This document shows positions 1 to 8,009 of a stretch of 64,000 bases of DNA, one piece after another. A program made the translations under genes and the position numbers. The first letter of the stretch is position 1. Each line of letters begins with the position of its first letter. Source of the DNA: an archaeon (lineage in GTDB: Archaea > Thermoproteota > Nitrososphaeria > Nitrososphaerales > Gagatemarchaeaceae); contig JAKAUC010000009.1 of NCBI GenBank assembly GCA_021827865.1, positions 1 through 64,000 on the forward strand. The letters run 5' to 3'. A model generated the notes under the pieces. The model made no database searches. It was not told the DNA's origin and was given only the letters and a program-made list of their open reading frames with translations.

Positions 1-30
1 TACGGCTACAAGTTCATCGTGTCCGACTGA
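1..30 (+). CDS. C-terminal end of a truncated gene
   Basis: The first ten codons read YGYKFIVSD followed by TGA, in frame with base 1. They are probably the tail of a gene beginning before the window. Too little is present to assign a function. Confidence 0.45.
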   Translation, partial: YGYKFIVSD

Positions 31-74
31 CCTGGCGCCTAGCTGCGGCCGCCGGAGGTCTCCGGGCGGCCCCG

Positions 75-458
75 TCAGCTCGCGGTGGTCGGGCCCTTGA
101 AGCTCTTGAGGAACTTCGCGAGGTCCACGAAGTCAGGGTTGTCTGTCACGTGCCTCATCTTCACAGGGAACTCCCTCCCGTTTATGATGGCCCTCTTGTC
201 TTCCTGAAAGCTCGTCTCAGCGAAATTGACGACGGCGAAGTGGACGGTCCCCTTCAGGTTCTCCTGTATGGTCTCCGGGGTGGGGGGGAACATGCCGACT
301 GAGAACGCTATCCCGTCCACCCAGTTGATGACCGGGGTGCCTGACTGCTTCTGCGCCTCGACCTGCTCGACGATCGTCCTGAGGAAGGCCCCGACCTCAA
401 ACTTCCTGATCTCGTGGATCACAATCTTCTGATAGGGGCGGTATTCTATCTCAACCAA
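75..458 (-). CDS. Conserved hypothetical protein, 127 aa
   Basis: I do not recognise the family. The protein is soluble, with no signal peptide or membrane segment, and mixed alpha/beta in character. It opens with MVEIEYRPYQKIVIHEIRKF from a TTG codon and has a hydrophobic core around residues 70-80 (VHFAVVNFAET). Codon use matches the GC-rich neighbours, which supports it as native. It lies convergent to the gene ending at base 30 and about 85 bp downstream of the acetyltransferase on the same strand. Confidence 0.6.
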   Translation of the reverse strand: MVEIEYRPYQKIVIHEIRKFEVGAFLRTIVEQVEAQKQSGTPVINWVDGIAFSVGMFPPTPETIQENLKGTVHFAVVNFAETSFQEDKRAIINGREFPVKMRHVTDNPDFVDLAKFLKSFKGPTTAS

Positions 459-542
459 GTTATGTCCGCTGCCAAGGGCGCGAGTCCTGGGTCGTCCACA
501 ACCCCTGGTTATTTAGCCTCTGAGTCGCAGCCTTCGGCTCCA

Positions 543-1232
543 TCATGGTTTCGCGCCGGCGACCTTGGACCCGGGCCGGCGCCGGACAGTCTTCCGCATC
601 ACCACGTTGCTCCTGCCGTAGGGGCCGACCACCTTGAACCCGTGCCTCGCGAACATCGACTGGGTCCCGAACCACACCGCCAGGGCGCCCCGGTGCGTGA
701 CCGGGTATGCCTCCACCGTCCCCCCGCCCTGTGACTCTATCGACTTCAGGGCAGCGGCCAGCGCCATCCTCGCGACCCCCTCCCCCCTGTGGGCCCTGTC
801 GACCGACAGGCAGGTGATCCGCCAGAGCCTCCCTCCTCCCAGGCCGAGGGCCTTGTAGTTCCGGGCGGCGTCGATCCTTGGGAGCTCTTCCCTGGGGCCA
901 TACTGGCACCAGCCCACGGGGTCGTCCCCGACGTAGACCAGTATGCCATGGGCGCGGCCCTGCTCGACCAGGGCCACTTTGTCTTCCCTGTTCCTCTTCG
1001 CCCTCCGCTCCAAAGACCACCCCCGGGTCTCGTCCGGAGGGATGGGCCTCGCCCGCTGGTAGTAGGCGCACCAGCAGACCCCCCACTCCCCCCGCTTGCC
1101 GAACAGCCTCTGGAAGTCGGGCCAGGTCTCCTTGGAGAGCTCCTTCGTAGAGAGGGGGGCCGGGGCACACCTGCGCTGGGGCGGGGGGAGGATAACTGCG
1201 TTGCGCCGGCCGGGGTCCGGGTGAAAAGGCAA
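543..1232 (-). CDS. GNAT-family N-acetyltransferase
   Basis: Predicted to transfer an acetyl group from acetyl-CoA to an unknown acceptor. The GNAT core is visible from about residue 28: GDDPVGWCQYGPREELPRI (strands 3-4), then ITCLSVDRAHRGEGVARMAL, where RAHRGEGVA is the acetyl-CoA pyrophosphate loop (the Q/RxxGxG/A motif), and a C-terminal FARHGFKVVG segment. The N-terminal 25 residues from the TTG at 1232 look non-conserved and overlap the promoter of the divergent antiporter, so the true start is probably internal, near the LSTKELSKETW segment. Family is confident; substrate and start are not. Confidence 0.75.
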   Translation of the reverse strand: MPFHPDPGRRNAVILPPPQRRCAPAPLSTKELSKETWPDFQRLFGKRGEWGVCWCAYYQRARPIPPDETRGWSLERRAKRNREDKVALVEQGRAHGILVYVGDDPVGWCQYGPREELPRIDAARNYKALGLGGGRLWRITCLSVDRAHRGEGVARMALAAALKSIESQGGGTVEAYPVTHRGALAVWFGTQSMFARHGFKVVGPYGRSNVVMRKTVRRRPGSKVAGAKP

Positions 1233-1235
1233 GAC

Positions 1236-1243
1236 AGTTAAGC
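1236..1243 (+). promoter_or_regulatory. TATA box for the antiporter gene
   Basis: An AGTTAAG-type TATA element centred about 30 bp upstream of the ATG at 1271. The spacing predicts a leaderless transcript. Confidence 0.5.
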
Positions 1244-1270
1244 CGAATCCCCAGCCGAGGGGGCGCGACC

Positions 1271-2578
1271 ATGGCTTACATCGTCCTCGTCCTCGCCGCG
1301 TTCCTGTTCATCGCCCTGGTCTCGGTCCTGATCGCAAGAAAGATCAGGACCCCATACACCACCCTCCTCGTCCTGATGGGGCTCGCCCTGGCGGCGATAC
1401 CCGTGGCGGGGCTGGCCGGGCTGACTGGTTTCTTCGCGAACCTCGCCAACGAGCAGCTGTTCGTCGGGCTGGTCCTCCCCCCGATACTCTTCGAGAGCGT
1501 CATGAGCATCAAGGCCTCGGACTTCCGCGCCGTCTACAGGCAGGCCTTCGTCATGGCCACGGTCGGGGTGCTGATCTCGACGCTGGTGGTGGGGGTGGTC
1601 CTCTGGAAGGTGGTCGGGTTCTCCCCGCTGGTGTCCTTCCTCTTCGCGGCCCTCATCTCCCCCACCGACGTGGCCACGGTCCTCGAGATCTTCGCCCGGG
1701 TGAACGTGCCGTCCAGGCTCGCCACCCTCGTGGAGATGGAGTCGGTCTTCAACGACCCCACGGGGATCGCGATCTTCACCGTGGTCCTGACCTCCTCGGC
1801 GGCGGCCACCCTACAGCCCGTCACCGCCATAGCCACCTTCACCTACATCCTCACCGGGGGGATCCTCGTAGGGCTGGGGGTAGCCTGGGGGGCGCGCTGG
1901 GTGCAGTCCATGGTCTCCGACGCCGTCACCCAGGTGGTCCTGACCCTGGTGGCGGTCTACGGGTCCTTCGCCGTGGCTTCGGCCATAGGCGCGTCGGGGC
2001 TGATAGCGGTCGCGGTCACGGGGCTCTTCTACGGGAACACCGTCCTCCTGAACATAGACAGCAAGAAGGTGGGGGAGATGACCAGGGAGTTCTGGAGCAT
2101 AATCGCGTTCGTGGCCAACGCCGCGGCGTTCTTCTTCATCGGGGTCAGCACCAACATCTTCCTGCTGGCGACGGGGCTGGGGGCCCTGCTGGTCGCCTAC
2201 GGCGTGGTGGTCATGGCCAGGATAACGTCGGTCTACCCGATCATGAGCATCATGAAGGCGGAAGGGCGCGAGACCCCTTCGTCCTGGATGAACGTCTCGA
2301 CGCTGGGGGGGATGAGGGGCGCCCTGGCCATAGCCCTGGTCTCCGCCATCCCGCTGGCGGCAAGGCAGCCGGTGGCGACCCTCACTTTCGGGGTGGTGAT
2401 GCTGAGCATCCTCCTGCAGGGGCCCCTCCTGGGGCGCTACGCCAACAGAGTCTTCGGCCACCAGGAGACGCTGAAGCCAGACGCCCCCGAGAAGGCCACC
2501 CCCGCCCCGGAGGGGGCTCCTCCGTCCGCGGAGGCTTTATCACAGAAGCGCGAAAGGCCGGACCCCGATGAGCTTTGA
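1271..2578 (+). CDS. Na+/H+ antiporter, CPA1/NhaP type
   Basis: Integral membrane antiporter exchanging monovalent cations for protons. The 435-residue protein has about 12 hydrophobic helices up to residue 395, followed by a charged proline-rich cytoplasmic tail. CPA1 signatures are visible: FVGLVLPPILFESVMSI in the early helices, the FLFAALISPTDVATV segment with the ion-coordinating Thr-Asp, and VFNDPTGIAIF with the second acidic pair (Asn-Asp). The 3' end overlaps the start of glyS by 11 bp, so the two are probably co-transcribed. Confidence 0.9.
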   Translation: MAYIVLVLAAFLFIALVSVLIARKIRTPYTTLLVLMGLALAAIPVAGLAGLTGFFANLANEQLFVGLVLPPILFESVMSIKASDFRAVYRQAFVMATVGVLISTLVVGVVLWKVVGFSPLVSFLFAALISPTDVATVLEIFARVNVPSRLATLVEMESVFNDPTGIAIFTVVLTSSAAATLQPVTAIATFTYILTGGILVGLGVAWGARWVQSMVSDAVTQVVLTLVAVYGSFAVASAIGASGLIAVAVTGLFYGNTVLLNIDSKKVGEMTREFWSIIAFVANAAAFFFIGVSTNIFLLATGLGALLVAYGVVVMARITSVYPIMSIMKAEGRETPSSWMNVSTLGGMRGALAIALVSAIPLAARQPVATLTFGVVMLSILLQGPLLGRYANRVFGHQETLKPDAPEKATPAPEGAPPSAEALSQKRERPDPDEL

Positions 2579-4046
2579 CGAGATAGTCAGGCTGGGCCAG
2601 CAGAGGGGCTTCTTCTTCAAGACGGCCGAGAGCTATCCCAACACCCCGGCCGGGTTCCTCGACTACGGGCCCCAGGGGGTCTCGCTGAAGAACAGGCTCG
2701 TCGAGCTATGGAGGCGGGTGGTGGTCAGGAGGGACGGCATGCTCGAGATCGACGGCGCGCAGATCCTCCCCAGGGCGGTCTTCGAGGCCTCGGGGCACCT
2801 GTCGAGCTTCACCGACCCGTTCGTGAAGTGCGCGAAGTGCGGCTCGGTCTTCAGGCCGGACAAGCTGGTCGAGGAGAAGACGGGGAAGGGGGTCGCTGAG
2901 AAGCTCAGCGACGCCGACTACGACCAGCTGATGGAGAGGTCAGGGGTGAAGTGCCTGAAGTGCGGCTCCAGGCTGGCGGGGACCACCAGGTTCAACATGA
3001 TGTTCAAGCTGGGGATAGGGCCCTCCCAGGAGGAGGCGTACCTGAGGCCTGAGACCTGCCAGAGCATATTCGTGGACTTCCCTCTGCTGTTCAAGACCCA
3101 GAGGGCCAAGCTCCCGGTGGGGATCGCCCAGGTGGGGCGGAGCTTCAGGAACGAGATCGCCCCCAGGCAGGCGCTCATCAGGCTCAGGGAGCTCAACCAG
3201 GCAGAGGTGGAGGTCTTCTTCAACCCGAACAAGGCCGACGACAAGCGCTTCGACGGGGCGCTGGAGAGGGCCCTGGCGTTCAGGCTCCCCGACGGGACCG
3301 ACGCCAAGCTGACCGTGGCCGAGGCGAAGGGGAGGGGGTTGGTCCCCAACAAGCTCGCCGGGCACTACCTCGCCCTCATCGCAGGGTTCTACGAGGACGC
3401 CGGGATCCGCCCGGAGGACATCAGGTTCAGGGTCCTGGCCGAGGAGGACAGGGCGTTCTACTCGAGGGCAGCCTTCGACCTCGAGGTGAAGCTCTCCTGG
3501 GGGTGGGTCGAGCTGGTCGCATGCAACTACAGGGGGGACTACGACCTGGGAGGGCACGCGAGGGTGAGCGGGAGCAACTTCACCGTCGACGACGAAGGGG
3601 AGAAGGTCCTCCCCCACGTCTTCGAGCTGTCGCTTGGGATCGACAGGAGCGTCTTCGCCGTGATGGAGTCGTCCATGCAGGGGGAGGGGGAGAGGAGGGT
3701 GATGGCGCTGCGGCCGTACCTGTCCCCGACCCAGGTCTGCGTCTTCCCGCTGGTGAACAAGGACGGGCTCCAGGAAGCAGCGAGGGGGGTCTTCGAGGAG
3801 CTCAGGGAGTCCTTCGAGGCGTTCTACGACGAGTCGGGGGGGATAGGGAGGAGGTACGCCAGGGCGGACGAGGCCGGGGTCCCCGCCTGCGTCACCCTGG
3901 ACTACGACTCGCTGAAGGACGGGACGGTCACACTCAGGGACAGGGACACCAGGGCCCAGGAGAGGGTCTCGGTGGCCGCCCTCAAGGAAAGGCTCGCCTC
4001 GCTGACGAGGCTCCCCCCTATAGGGAAGAGAGCGCCAGGAAGATAG
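2568..4046 (+). CDS. glyS: Glycyl-tRNA synthetase, archaeal/eukaryotic dimer type
   Basis: Attaches glycine to tRNA-Gly. This is a class II synthetase of 492 aa, on the short side for archaeal GlyRS. It opens with the family N-terminus (GFFFKTAESY, GFLDYGPQGV). Two Cys pairs, CAKC near residue 94 and CLKC near residue 130, form a likely zinc site. Motif 2 is RSFRNEIAPRQ and motif 3 lies near ELSLGIDRSVFAV. The C-terminal anticodon-binding domain follows (about 380-480). It is coupled to the upstream antiporter gene and overlaps the convergent DUF92 gene by 29 bp. Confidence 0.95.
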   Translation: MSFDEIVRLGQQRGFFFKTAESYPNTPAGFLDYGPQGVSLKNRLVELWRRVVVRRDGMLEIDGAQILPRAVFEASGHLSSFTDPFVKCAKCGSVFRPDKLVEEKTGKGVAEKLSDADYDQLMERSGVKCLKCGSRLAGTTRFNMMFKLGIGPSQEEAYLRPETCQSIFVDFPLLFKTQRAKLPVGIAQVGRSFRNEIAPRQALIRLRELNQAEVEVFFNPNKADDKRFDGALERALAFRLPDGTDAKLTVAEAKGRGLVPNKLAGHYLALIAGFYEDAGIRPEDIRFRVLAEEDRAFYSRAAFDLEVKLSWGWVELVACNYRGDYDLGGHARVSGSNFTVDDEGEKVLPHVFELSLGIDRSVFAVMESSMQGEGERRVMALRPYLSPTQVCVFPLVNKDGLQEAARGVFEELRESFEAFYDESGGIGRRYARADEAGVPACVTLDYDSLKDGTVTLRDRDTRAQERVSVAALKERLASLTRLPPIGKRAPGR

Positions 4047-4830
4047 CCAGGGCGGCGGCGGCCCCGGCCACGGTTGAAATCACGTTCACCACGTTGTTCT
4101 CCACGTAGGGGGAGCCCCGGGTGGCCCTGGTCCTCTCCCCGCAGTGCTTCAGGGCTTCGGTGGGCTTCAGGCAGACGACGCAGTACCCCTTCCTCTGGAC
4201 CGCGGCTCCCACCAGGCTGTCGACCACGGCCCCGAAGAGGCCCCCGGCGAGGCAGGCGGGGATGACGAGGTACGGGTCGCGGAGTATCCCAAGCGACAGG
4301 GCGATGACACCTATGACCAACGACGCCACCGCTGCCCCTCCGAACCCGAGGGGGGAGACACCCCCGGAGGTCCCCGGGGCCACGGTCCTCGACGGGTTGG
4401 TGATCAGCCTCGGCTGGGAGTGGCTGAGGAGCCCCAGCTCCGTGGCCGCGGTGTCGGCCGCCGACGCGGCTACGGCGCCCAGGAACATGGCCGCCAGGGG
4501 CTGGCCAGGGTGGAGGAGGTTCCAGACCGCCAGGATCGACCCGAGCCCCCCGTTGGCCAGTATGTGGGGCCAGTTGCGGGCTCCCCCCTTCCCCTGGGCG
4601 CCCCCCAGGCGCCTCTTGTACCCGTACTTGTAGAGGGTGAAGCCTACCCCTAGGACGAAGAAGACCGCGACGATGAAGAACCACCTGAGCCCCCCGCCGT
4701 AGATCACCGCGAACCCCACCGCGGCGCTGGCGAGGAAGCCCCTGGAGTCGATGGCCCTCACGAGGACTGCGGTCAGGGCGACGGCGAGGACCAGGAAGAA
4801 CTCGGCCACCACCTCCACGACAGCGAACAA
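4018..4830 (-). CDS. DUF92 / TMEM19-like integral membrane protein
   Basis: A 270-residue membrane protein with about 6-7 hydrophobic helices. It matches the DUF92 family, which includes plant phytyl-phosphate kinase VTE6 and human TMEM19, through RAIDSRGFLASAAVG at the N-terminus, ASAADTAATELG in the middle (conserved D/E-rich helix), PGTSGGVSPLG, and a C-terminal KHCGERT region ending VENNVVNVIST. Two Cys in YCVVCLKPTE are also typical of the family. By analogy it may phosphorylate an isoprenoid alcohol phosphate, but the archaeal function is unproven. It converges on glyS with a 29-bp overlap. Confidence 0.85.
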   Translation of the reverse strand: MFAVVEVVAEFFLVLAVALTAVLVRAIDSRGFLASAAVGFAVIYGGGLRWFFIVAVFFVLGVGFTLYKYGYKRRLGGAQGKGGARNWPHILANGGLGSILAVWNLLHPGQPLAAMFLGAVAASAADTAATELGLLSHSQPRLITNPSRTVAPGTSGGVSPLGFGGAAVASLVIGVIALSLGILRDPYLVIPACLAGGLFGAVVDSLVGAAVQRKGYCVVCLKPTEALKHCGERTRATRGSPYVENNVVNVISTVAGAAAALAIFLALSSL

Positions 4831-4849
4831 TGTCCCCCGCCCCCTCTGG

Positions 4850-5164
4850 CGGCGTTAAAAGCGCAGGTACGAGGCTCGGCCACCAACCAAGCCCCTCGGG
4901 GGTCCCGGGTAGCAACCCAGGAGCGGGTCCGGGGCTACGCGCTACGTTACGTGCCGCGAGCCAGCCCCTCTGCCAAGATATGCTGAGGCGAGAGTGCACC
5001 CCACACGCCCACAATATCGGGCAGGAAGGACGCACCCTCCCAAACCTGGCGTGATAGCTTTCGGATCACCTGGCTTTCACCCCTACGCCCTCCGTCCTCT
5101 TCTTGAGCGTCAGACGGATGATTACAGATGCAGGTTGGTCCTTACGTTGCGGGAACGATGTTGC
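4850..5164. other. GC-rich intergenic stretch, no gene recognised
   Basis: No convincing ORF. An imperfect hairpin lies near 4904-4922 (CCCGGGT and ACCCAGG around an AGCA loop, fully paired on the minus strand with one G-U). I looked for tRNA, SRP RNA and RNase P motifs and found none that hold up. Confidence 0.4.
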
Positions 5165-5725
5165 TCATCCAGTTGTAGTGTATGTGGTAGAAGTCGCAGT
5201 TACGGTGGTGGTGCTAGATGTGGTGCCGGGCAGGCACCCCAGGCCAGAACATGCGATTGCATGCTCTGTTGCGATGCCTGAAGGGATGCTGAGGGTCACA
5301 AGGCTGACTGCAGCAGAGGTTGACGCGGGAAATGTGTAGTTTGTGCCTGCGTATGATACGCCTACGACGAAGTCACCGGTCCAAACCACTCCACTAGAGT
5401 AGCCGGTGGAGTTGGTCAGGCCCAAGCTGATCTTGTAGTCAGGGGTACAATAGTTGGTTATGGCGGCGGTGACGTTGGCTCCTGTCACGGGCTGGTCTGC
5501 GCCGTCAGTGACCACGCGCACATAGAGAGTCCCATGGATTCCGCTTTGGATGCAGTACGTCGACGCGCTGCTTGTATCGACCACCGTCTTAGTTATGGTA
5601 TGCGTGACTGTGTGCGTCAGCGTTGGCGGCTTCGCAACGATGAATGCCAGCGAGCCGGCCAACAACACAACGAAGACAAGCAGGGCCGTGGTTACGAAGT
5701 TGATGGCCTTCCGCCGCTGCGCCAT
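5165..5725 (-). CDS. Membrane-anchored extracellular protein, Thr/Ser-rich
   Basis: A 186-residue protein of unknown function, probably exported. It has a charged N-terminus (MAQRRKAINF), one strong hydrophobic segment at about residues 9-31 that could be a signal anchor, then a Thr-rich stalk (THTVTHTITKTVV). A beta-rich central region follows with three Cys, and a Ser/Thr-rich tail. The DYKISLG motif in the central part recurs in the secreted protein at 8010-8813. Base composition is less GC-rich than the flanking housekeeping genes, marking the start of an accessory island. Confidence 0.65.
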   Translation of the reverse strand: MAQRRKAINFVTTALLVFVVLLAGSLAFIVAKPPTLTHTVTHTITKTVVDTSSASTYCIQSGIHGTLYVRVVTDGADQPVTGANVTAAITNYCTPDYKISLGLTNSTGYSSGVVWTGDFVVGVSYAGTNYTFPASTSAAVSLVTLSIPSGIATEHAIACSGLGCLPGTTSSTTTVTATSTTYTTTG

Positions 5726-5749
5726 TGGTTAGCTATGGGAACTGCTTGG

Positions 5750-5759
5750 CGTATAGTTC
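5750..5759 (-). promoter_or_regulatory. TATA box for the 5165-5725 gene
   Basis: AACTATACGC on the minus strand, centred about 29 bp before the ATG at 5725, the spacing expected for a leaderless transcript. Confidence 0.5.
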
Positions 5760-5918
5760 TTTTGCTCAGAACGCTTCCCACGAAGCGGACTGGTCAGTCT
5801 CTGATAGTCTCCTATGGTAGTCCGCACACAAGATCTGTAGGTCCTCCTGGCTGCCGCCGCCCGCCAGCCATCGGATGGAGGGCTGTCCTCGGGAAGACTG
5901 TCTCAATTCACCTGGTCG

Positions 5919-6161
5919 TCAATGGTTGACCTTGCAATTATTGCATGTCCTTAGCAGGTCAACGAAAGAGGAAACATTACCCCACCAAAAGAATGCCATC
6001 GCCGAGGAGAGAACGACGAGCACAAGCTTCTCTAAATCAAGCCTGTCGACAAACGCGTCGACGAACCGAACCGGATTCTCCTCAGTGACGTACTCGTCGA
6101 GAGTCTCTGGGAAGAGGATTGACTGACTCCTCTTCTCTCCCGCCACGTAATCATCGGACAT
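5919..6161 (-). pseudogene. Truncated IS1182-type transposase N-terminus
   Basis: The first ~46 residues match the DUF772 N-terminal domain of IS1182-family transposases: a lead-in, FPETLDEYVTEENPVRFVDA, then FVDRLDLEKL. After that the reading frame leaves the family, and the catalytic DDE domain is absent (80 aa, where a full-length transposase is over 400). It is a dead fragment. It sits inside the low-GC island beside a VapBC pair, consistent with past insertion and decay. Confidence 0.75.
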
Positions 6162-6365
6162 ACGACCGCATCACGTCGTTAGAATATAACTTTCCGTCCA
6201 CCTTGCGACTCGGATGAATTTTCACACAGTCTGGAACGGGTTCAAGTCTGCGGCCCGACGGGACACGCCGCGAATTCGCAGCTAGAAGCTGTCCTGAAAT
6301 GAGCGGTTGTGACTGAAAGACAGCGAAAAGAAATCCTGGCATCTTCGCTGTGGAGCGTCGGTGGG

Positions 6366-6755
6366 CTAGCTAATCCACTTCAAAGTCACGCCTTCGATTC
6401 CCCGGAAATGCGGGTCGTCTGTGTAGCAGGGAATCTTGAGGATTCTCGCCGTAGAGGCTATGAGGCTGTCGGCGAAAGGGATCCCATGCTTGTGCTTGAT
6501 CAACGCAGCCTGAATCGCGACTTCCTTGTCGACGCTGACGAGCCTGAAATCCTTTGCCAGGGAATTTGCCCTCAGTTCGGCAACATCCTTGCCCTCCTTC
6601 TCCAAGGTCAGCTTGTATATTTCAGAAAGGGCCGCAGTTGAAAGGTAGTTGGGTTTGGATTCCAGGAGCGCCCTCCTCACCTTCTCCTTCGTATCGGTCC
6701 CGCCGGCGTAGAAGAGCTCGATCAGGAATCTCGTATCGAAGGAGCTGCCTTTCAC
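6366..6755 (-). CDS. vapC: VapC-type PIN-domain toxin ribonuclease
   Basis: Predicted Mg2+-dependent ribonuclease toxin. The PIN fold spans the whole 129-residue protein. The acidic active-site residues are placed as in the family: Asp7 (FDTRFLIE), Glu in ALSEIYK near 45, Asp in PFADSLIAS near 95 and Asp in YTDDPHF near 113. The start overlaps the upstream AbrB-type antitoxin by 4 bp (ATGA), the usual coupling of vapBC operons. It lies in an accessory island next to a transposase fragment. Confidence 0.9.
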   Translation of the reverse strand: MKGSSFDTRFLIELFYAGGTDTKEKVRRALLESKPNYLSTAALSEIYKLTLEKEGKDVAELRANSLAKDFRLVSVDKEVAIQAALIKHKHGIPFADSLIASTARILKIPCYTDDPHFRGIEGVTLKWIS

Positions 6756-6982
6756 TCTTCCTCGGCTCTCATTTCGTCAAGCAGCCTCTTCATCTCTTCG
6801 ACGGAGGCGCGTTTGGACCCGGAGCCAATCAACTCAAGCGTCCCCGTCGCCTTCCGGAGCAGTATCCCCTTCCCGGTGTCTTCGACCTGCAATCTAGTCC
6901 CTTCGTAGATTCCGTACTTCTCTCGCAGCCTCACCGGCACGGTCGTTTGGCCCTTGCGCGTTACTACCACTTCTTCGGTCAT
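6752..6982 (-). CDS. vapB: VapB antitoxin, AbrB/SpoVT type
   Basis: Cognate antitoxin of the downstream PIN toxin. I place the start at the internal ATG at 6982, where the AbrB swapped-hairpin domain begins: EEVVVTRKGQTTVPVRLREK, then a GTRLQVEDTGKGILLRK strand pair. The acidic C-terminal helix (EEMKRLLDEMRAEEE) would bind the toxin. The longer frame to 7132 has a non-conserved extension and runs through the promoter. Expected to autorepress its operon. Confidence 0.88.
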   Translation of the reverse strand: MTEEVVVTRKGQTTVPVRLREKYGIYEGTRLQVEDTGKGILLRKATGTLELIGSGSKRASVEEMKRLLDEMRAEEE

Positions 6983-7014
6983 ACTAGTCTCCAGGTAGTA
7001 CCATGCCGCGGTGC

Positions 7015-7023
7015 TACTTAAAT
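7015..7023 (-). promoter_or_regulatory. TATA box for vapBC
   Basis: GATTTAAGT on the minus strand, roughly 35 bp before the vapB ATG at 6982, preceding a short leader. Confidence 0.5.
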
Positions 7024-7224
7024 CTGCCCGCTCGGACCCCTGGGCAGTATCTCCGAACGAGCATGGACTCCGGCTTCTTTCCTTGGCTATGATATGACCA
7101 GTCCCGTTCAGTGCGGGGTTGCCAATGCTCAAAATGGTTCAACGGTGATGGTGATTCGGAGATACTGCACACCCTGACTGCCACGTTTATTTGTAACCAA
7201 GCCCGGGCGCCAGACAGGGCGGCC

Positions 7225-7404
7225 GTGATAAACGGTCAAGAGCTTTTCGCATTTCTCGGTTGGGCGGTACTCGCACTAGCTCTTGCGCTTGCCATGTACG
7301 GGACAATCAAGGTCCTTGTCAGACGCCGTTCCACATGGTTAGACAGAATCGTCGCCCTGGTCGCGTTGCTTGGGCTCATCATCTTCCTGGTACTGGGAAA
7401 GTGA
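7225..7404 (+). CDS. Small membrane protein with two transmembrane helices
   Basis: Using the GTG at 7225 gives a 59-residue protein with two hydrophobic helices (LGWAVLALALALAMYG and IVALVALLGLIIFLVLG) joined by a positively charged loop (RRRSTW). The GTG is preferred because a TTTATTT element at 7186-7192 lies about 36 bp upstream and the upstream codons of the longer frame look non-coding. Function unknown. It is divergent from vapBC and convergent with the secreted fragment at 7431. Confidence 0.55.
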   Translation: MINGQELFAFLGWAVLALALALAMYGTIKVLVRRRSTWLDRIVALVALLGLIIFLVLGK

Positions 7405-7430
7405 AGAAAAAAGGAAAGGAGAGACTTGGC

Positions 7431-7687
7431 TCAGAATAGGAGGCCGTAAGTCCACGAGACCTGTGCCGTAACGTAAATGTCGTTGTAGCCATTGTAGGTG
7501 AAGGTCGTGCTCCCTGACCCTTCGGTGGTCCATGAGATACTTCCGGTCTTGTAGAATCCATTGCTGTCGTACGCAGTCCAGGAGCCGCCCGTATATGTCC
7601 CGGAATAACATATGCCGAACGGCCCGATTGCGAATGCATCGAAGGGGCCGCTCCAACAACAGATTATGGACTGGTTCGCTTCTCGCC
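7431..7687 (-). pseudogene. Secreted-protein C-terminal fragment or small ORF
   Basis: Reading the minus strand up to the stop at 7431 gives a protein-like sequence rich in Gly, Ser, Thr, Tyr and Trp. It contains SGPFDAFAIGPFGICYSG and YNGYNDIYVTAQVSW and ends YGLLF. Its composition resembles the secreted proteins of this island. No ATG/GTG/TTG was found downstream of the neighbouring winged-helix gene in this frame, so it is either the remnant of a longer exported protein or has an unusual start overlapping that gene. Confidence 0.4.
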
Positions 7688-7987
7688 CTAAAGCCTGAGC
7701 CCAAACGACTTCGCGAATCCCTCGAAGTCCCTGTAGGTCGCCAGGTAACGGAAGCCGTCTCTTGTGACCGAATACCTTGTCCTTTCCCCCCTGGTCGTCC
7801 CATCGAGCAGACCGGCCTGGATCAGGCCGCGCACGATCTCCATAGCCTTGGCATATGAAACGTTTCCCTCCCTGATGATGGTTGCGATGCCAACCCCTTC
7901 CCCCTCATCGTCGGAATGTATGGCAGCAGCCAGGAGGTCGGCAACAATCCCGTCCCTTGTCCTGTGTCTTCCCCCCAATGCGCGCAA
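7688..7987 (-). CDS. Small winged-helix DNA-binding protein (SFGLRL ending)
   Basis: A 99-residue single-domain winged-helix protein. The recognition region is around GVGIATIIREGNVSYAKAME, the wing around TTRGERTRYSVTRDG, and the protein ends FEGFAKSFGLRL. That terminus and layout are shared with the protein at 21560-21847, so the two are paralogues of what I recall as an expanded Nitrososphaerota regulator family. Targets unknown. It immediately precedes the secreted-protein fragment. Confidence 0.75.
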   Translation of the reverse strand: MRALGGRHRTRDGIVADLLAAAIHSDDEGEGVGIATIIREGNVSYAKAMEIVRGLIQAGLLDGTTRGERTRYSVTRDGFRYLATYRDFEGFAKSFGLRL

Positions 7988-8009
7988 TGTTTTGCCTCGG
8001 CCCCTGGAC

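Noticed and set aside
460-1272. Long minus-strand frame of 270 codons
   Set aside because: Arg/Gly/Pro-rich shadow of the GNAT gene in a GC-rich genome; no domain.
4860-5100. Possible structured RNA (tRNA, SRP or RNase P) in a GC-rich gap
   Set aside because: No T-arm, SRP helix 8 or RNase P core motif could be matched on either strand; only an isolated imperfect hairpin.
6229-6275. GGGTTCAAGTC resembling a tRNA T-arm
   Set aside because: The flanking bases do not pair as a T-stem, and no cloverleaf could be built upstream.
6151-6342. 63-codon minus-strand frame between the IS remnant and vapC
   Set aside because: No protein-like pattern and no promoter.
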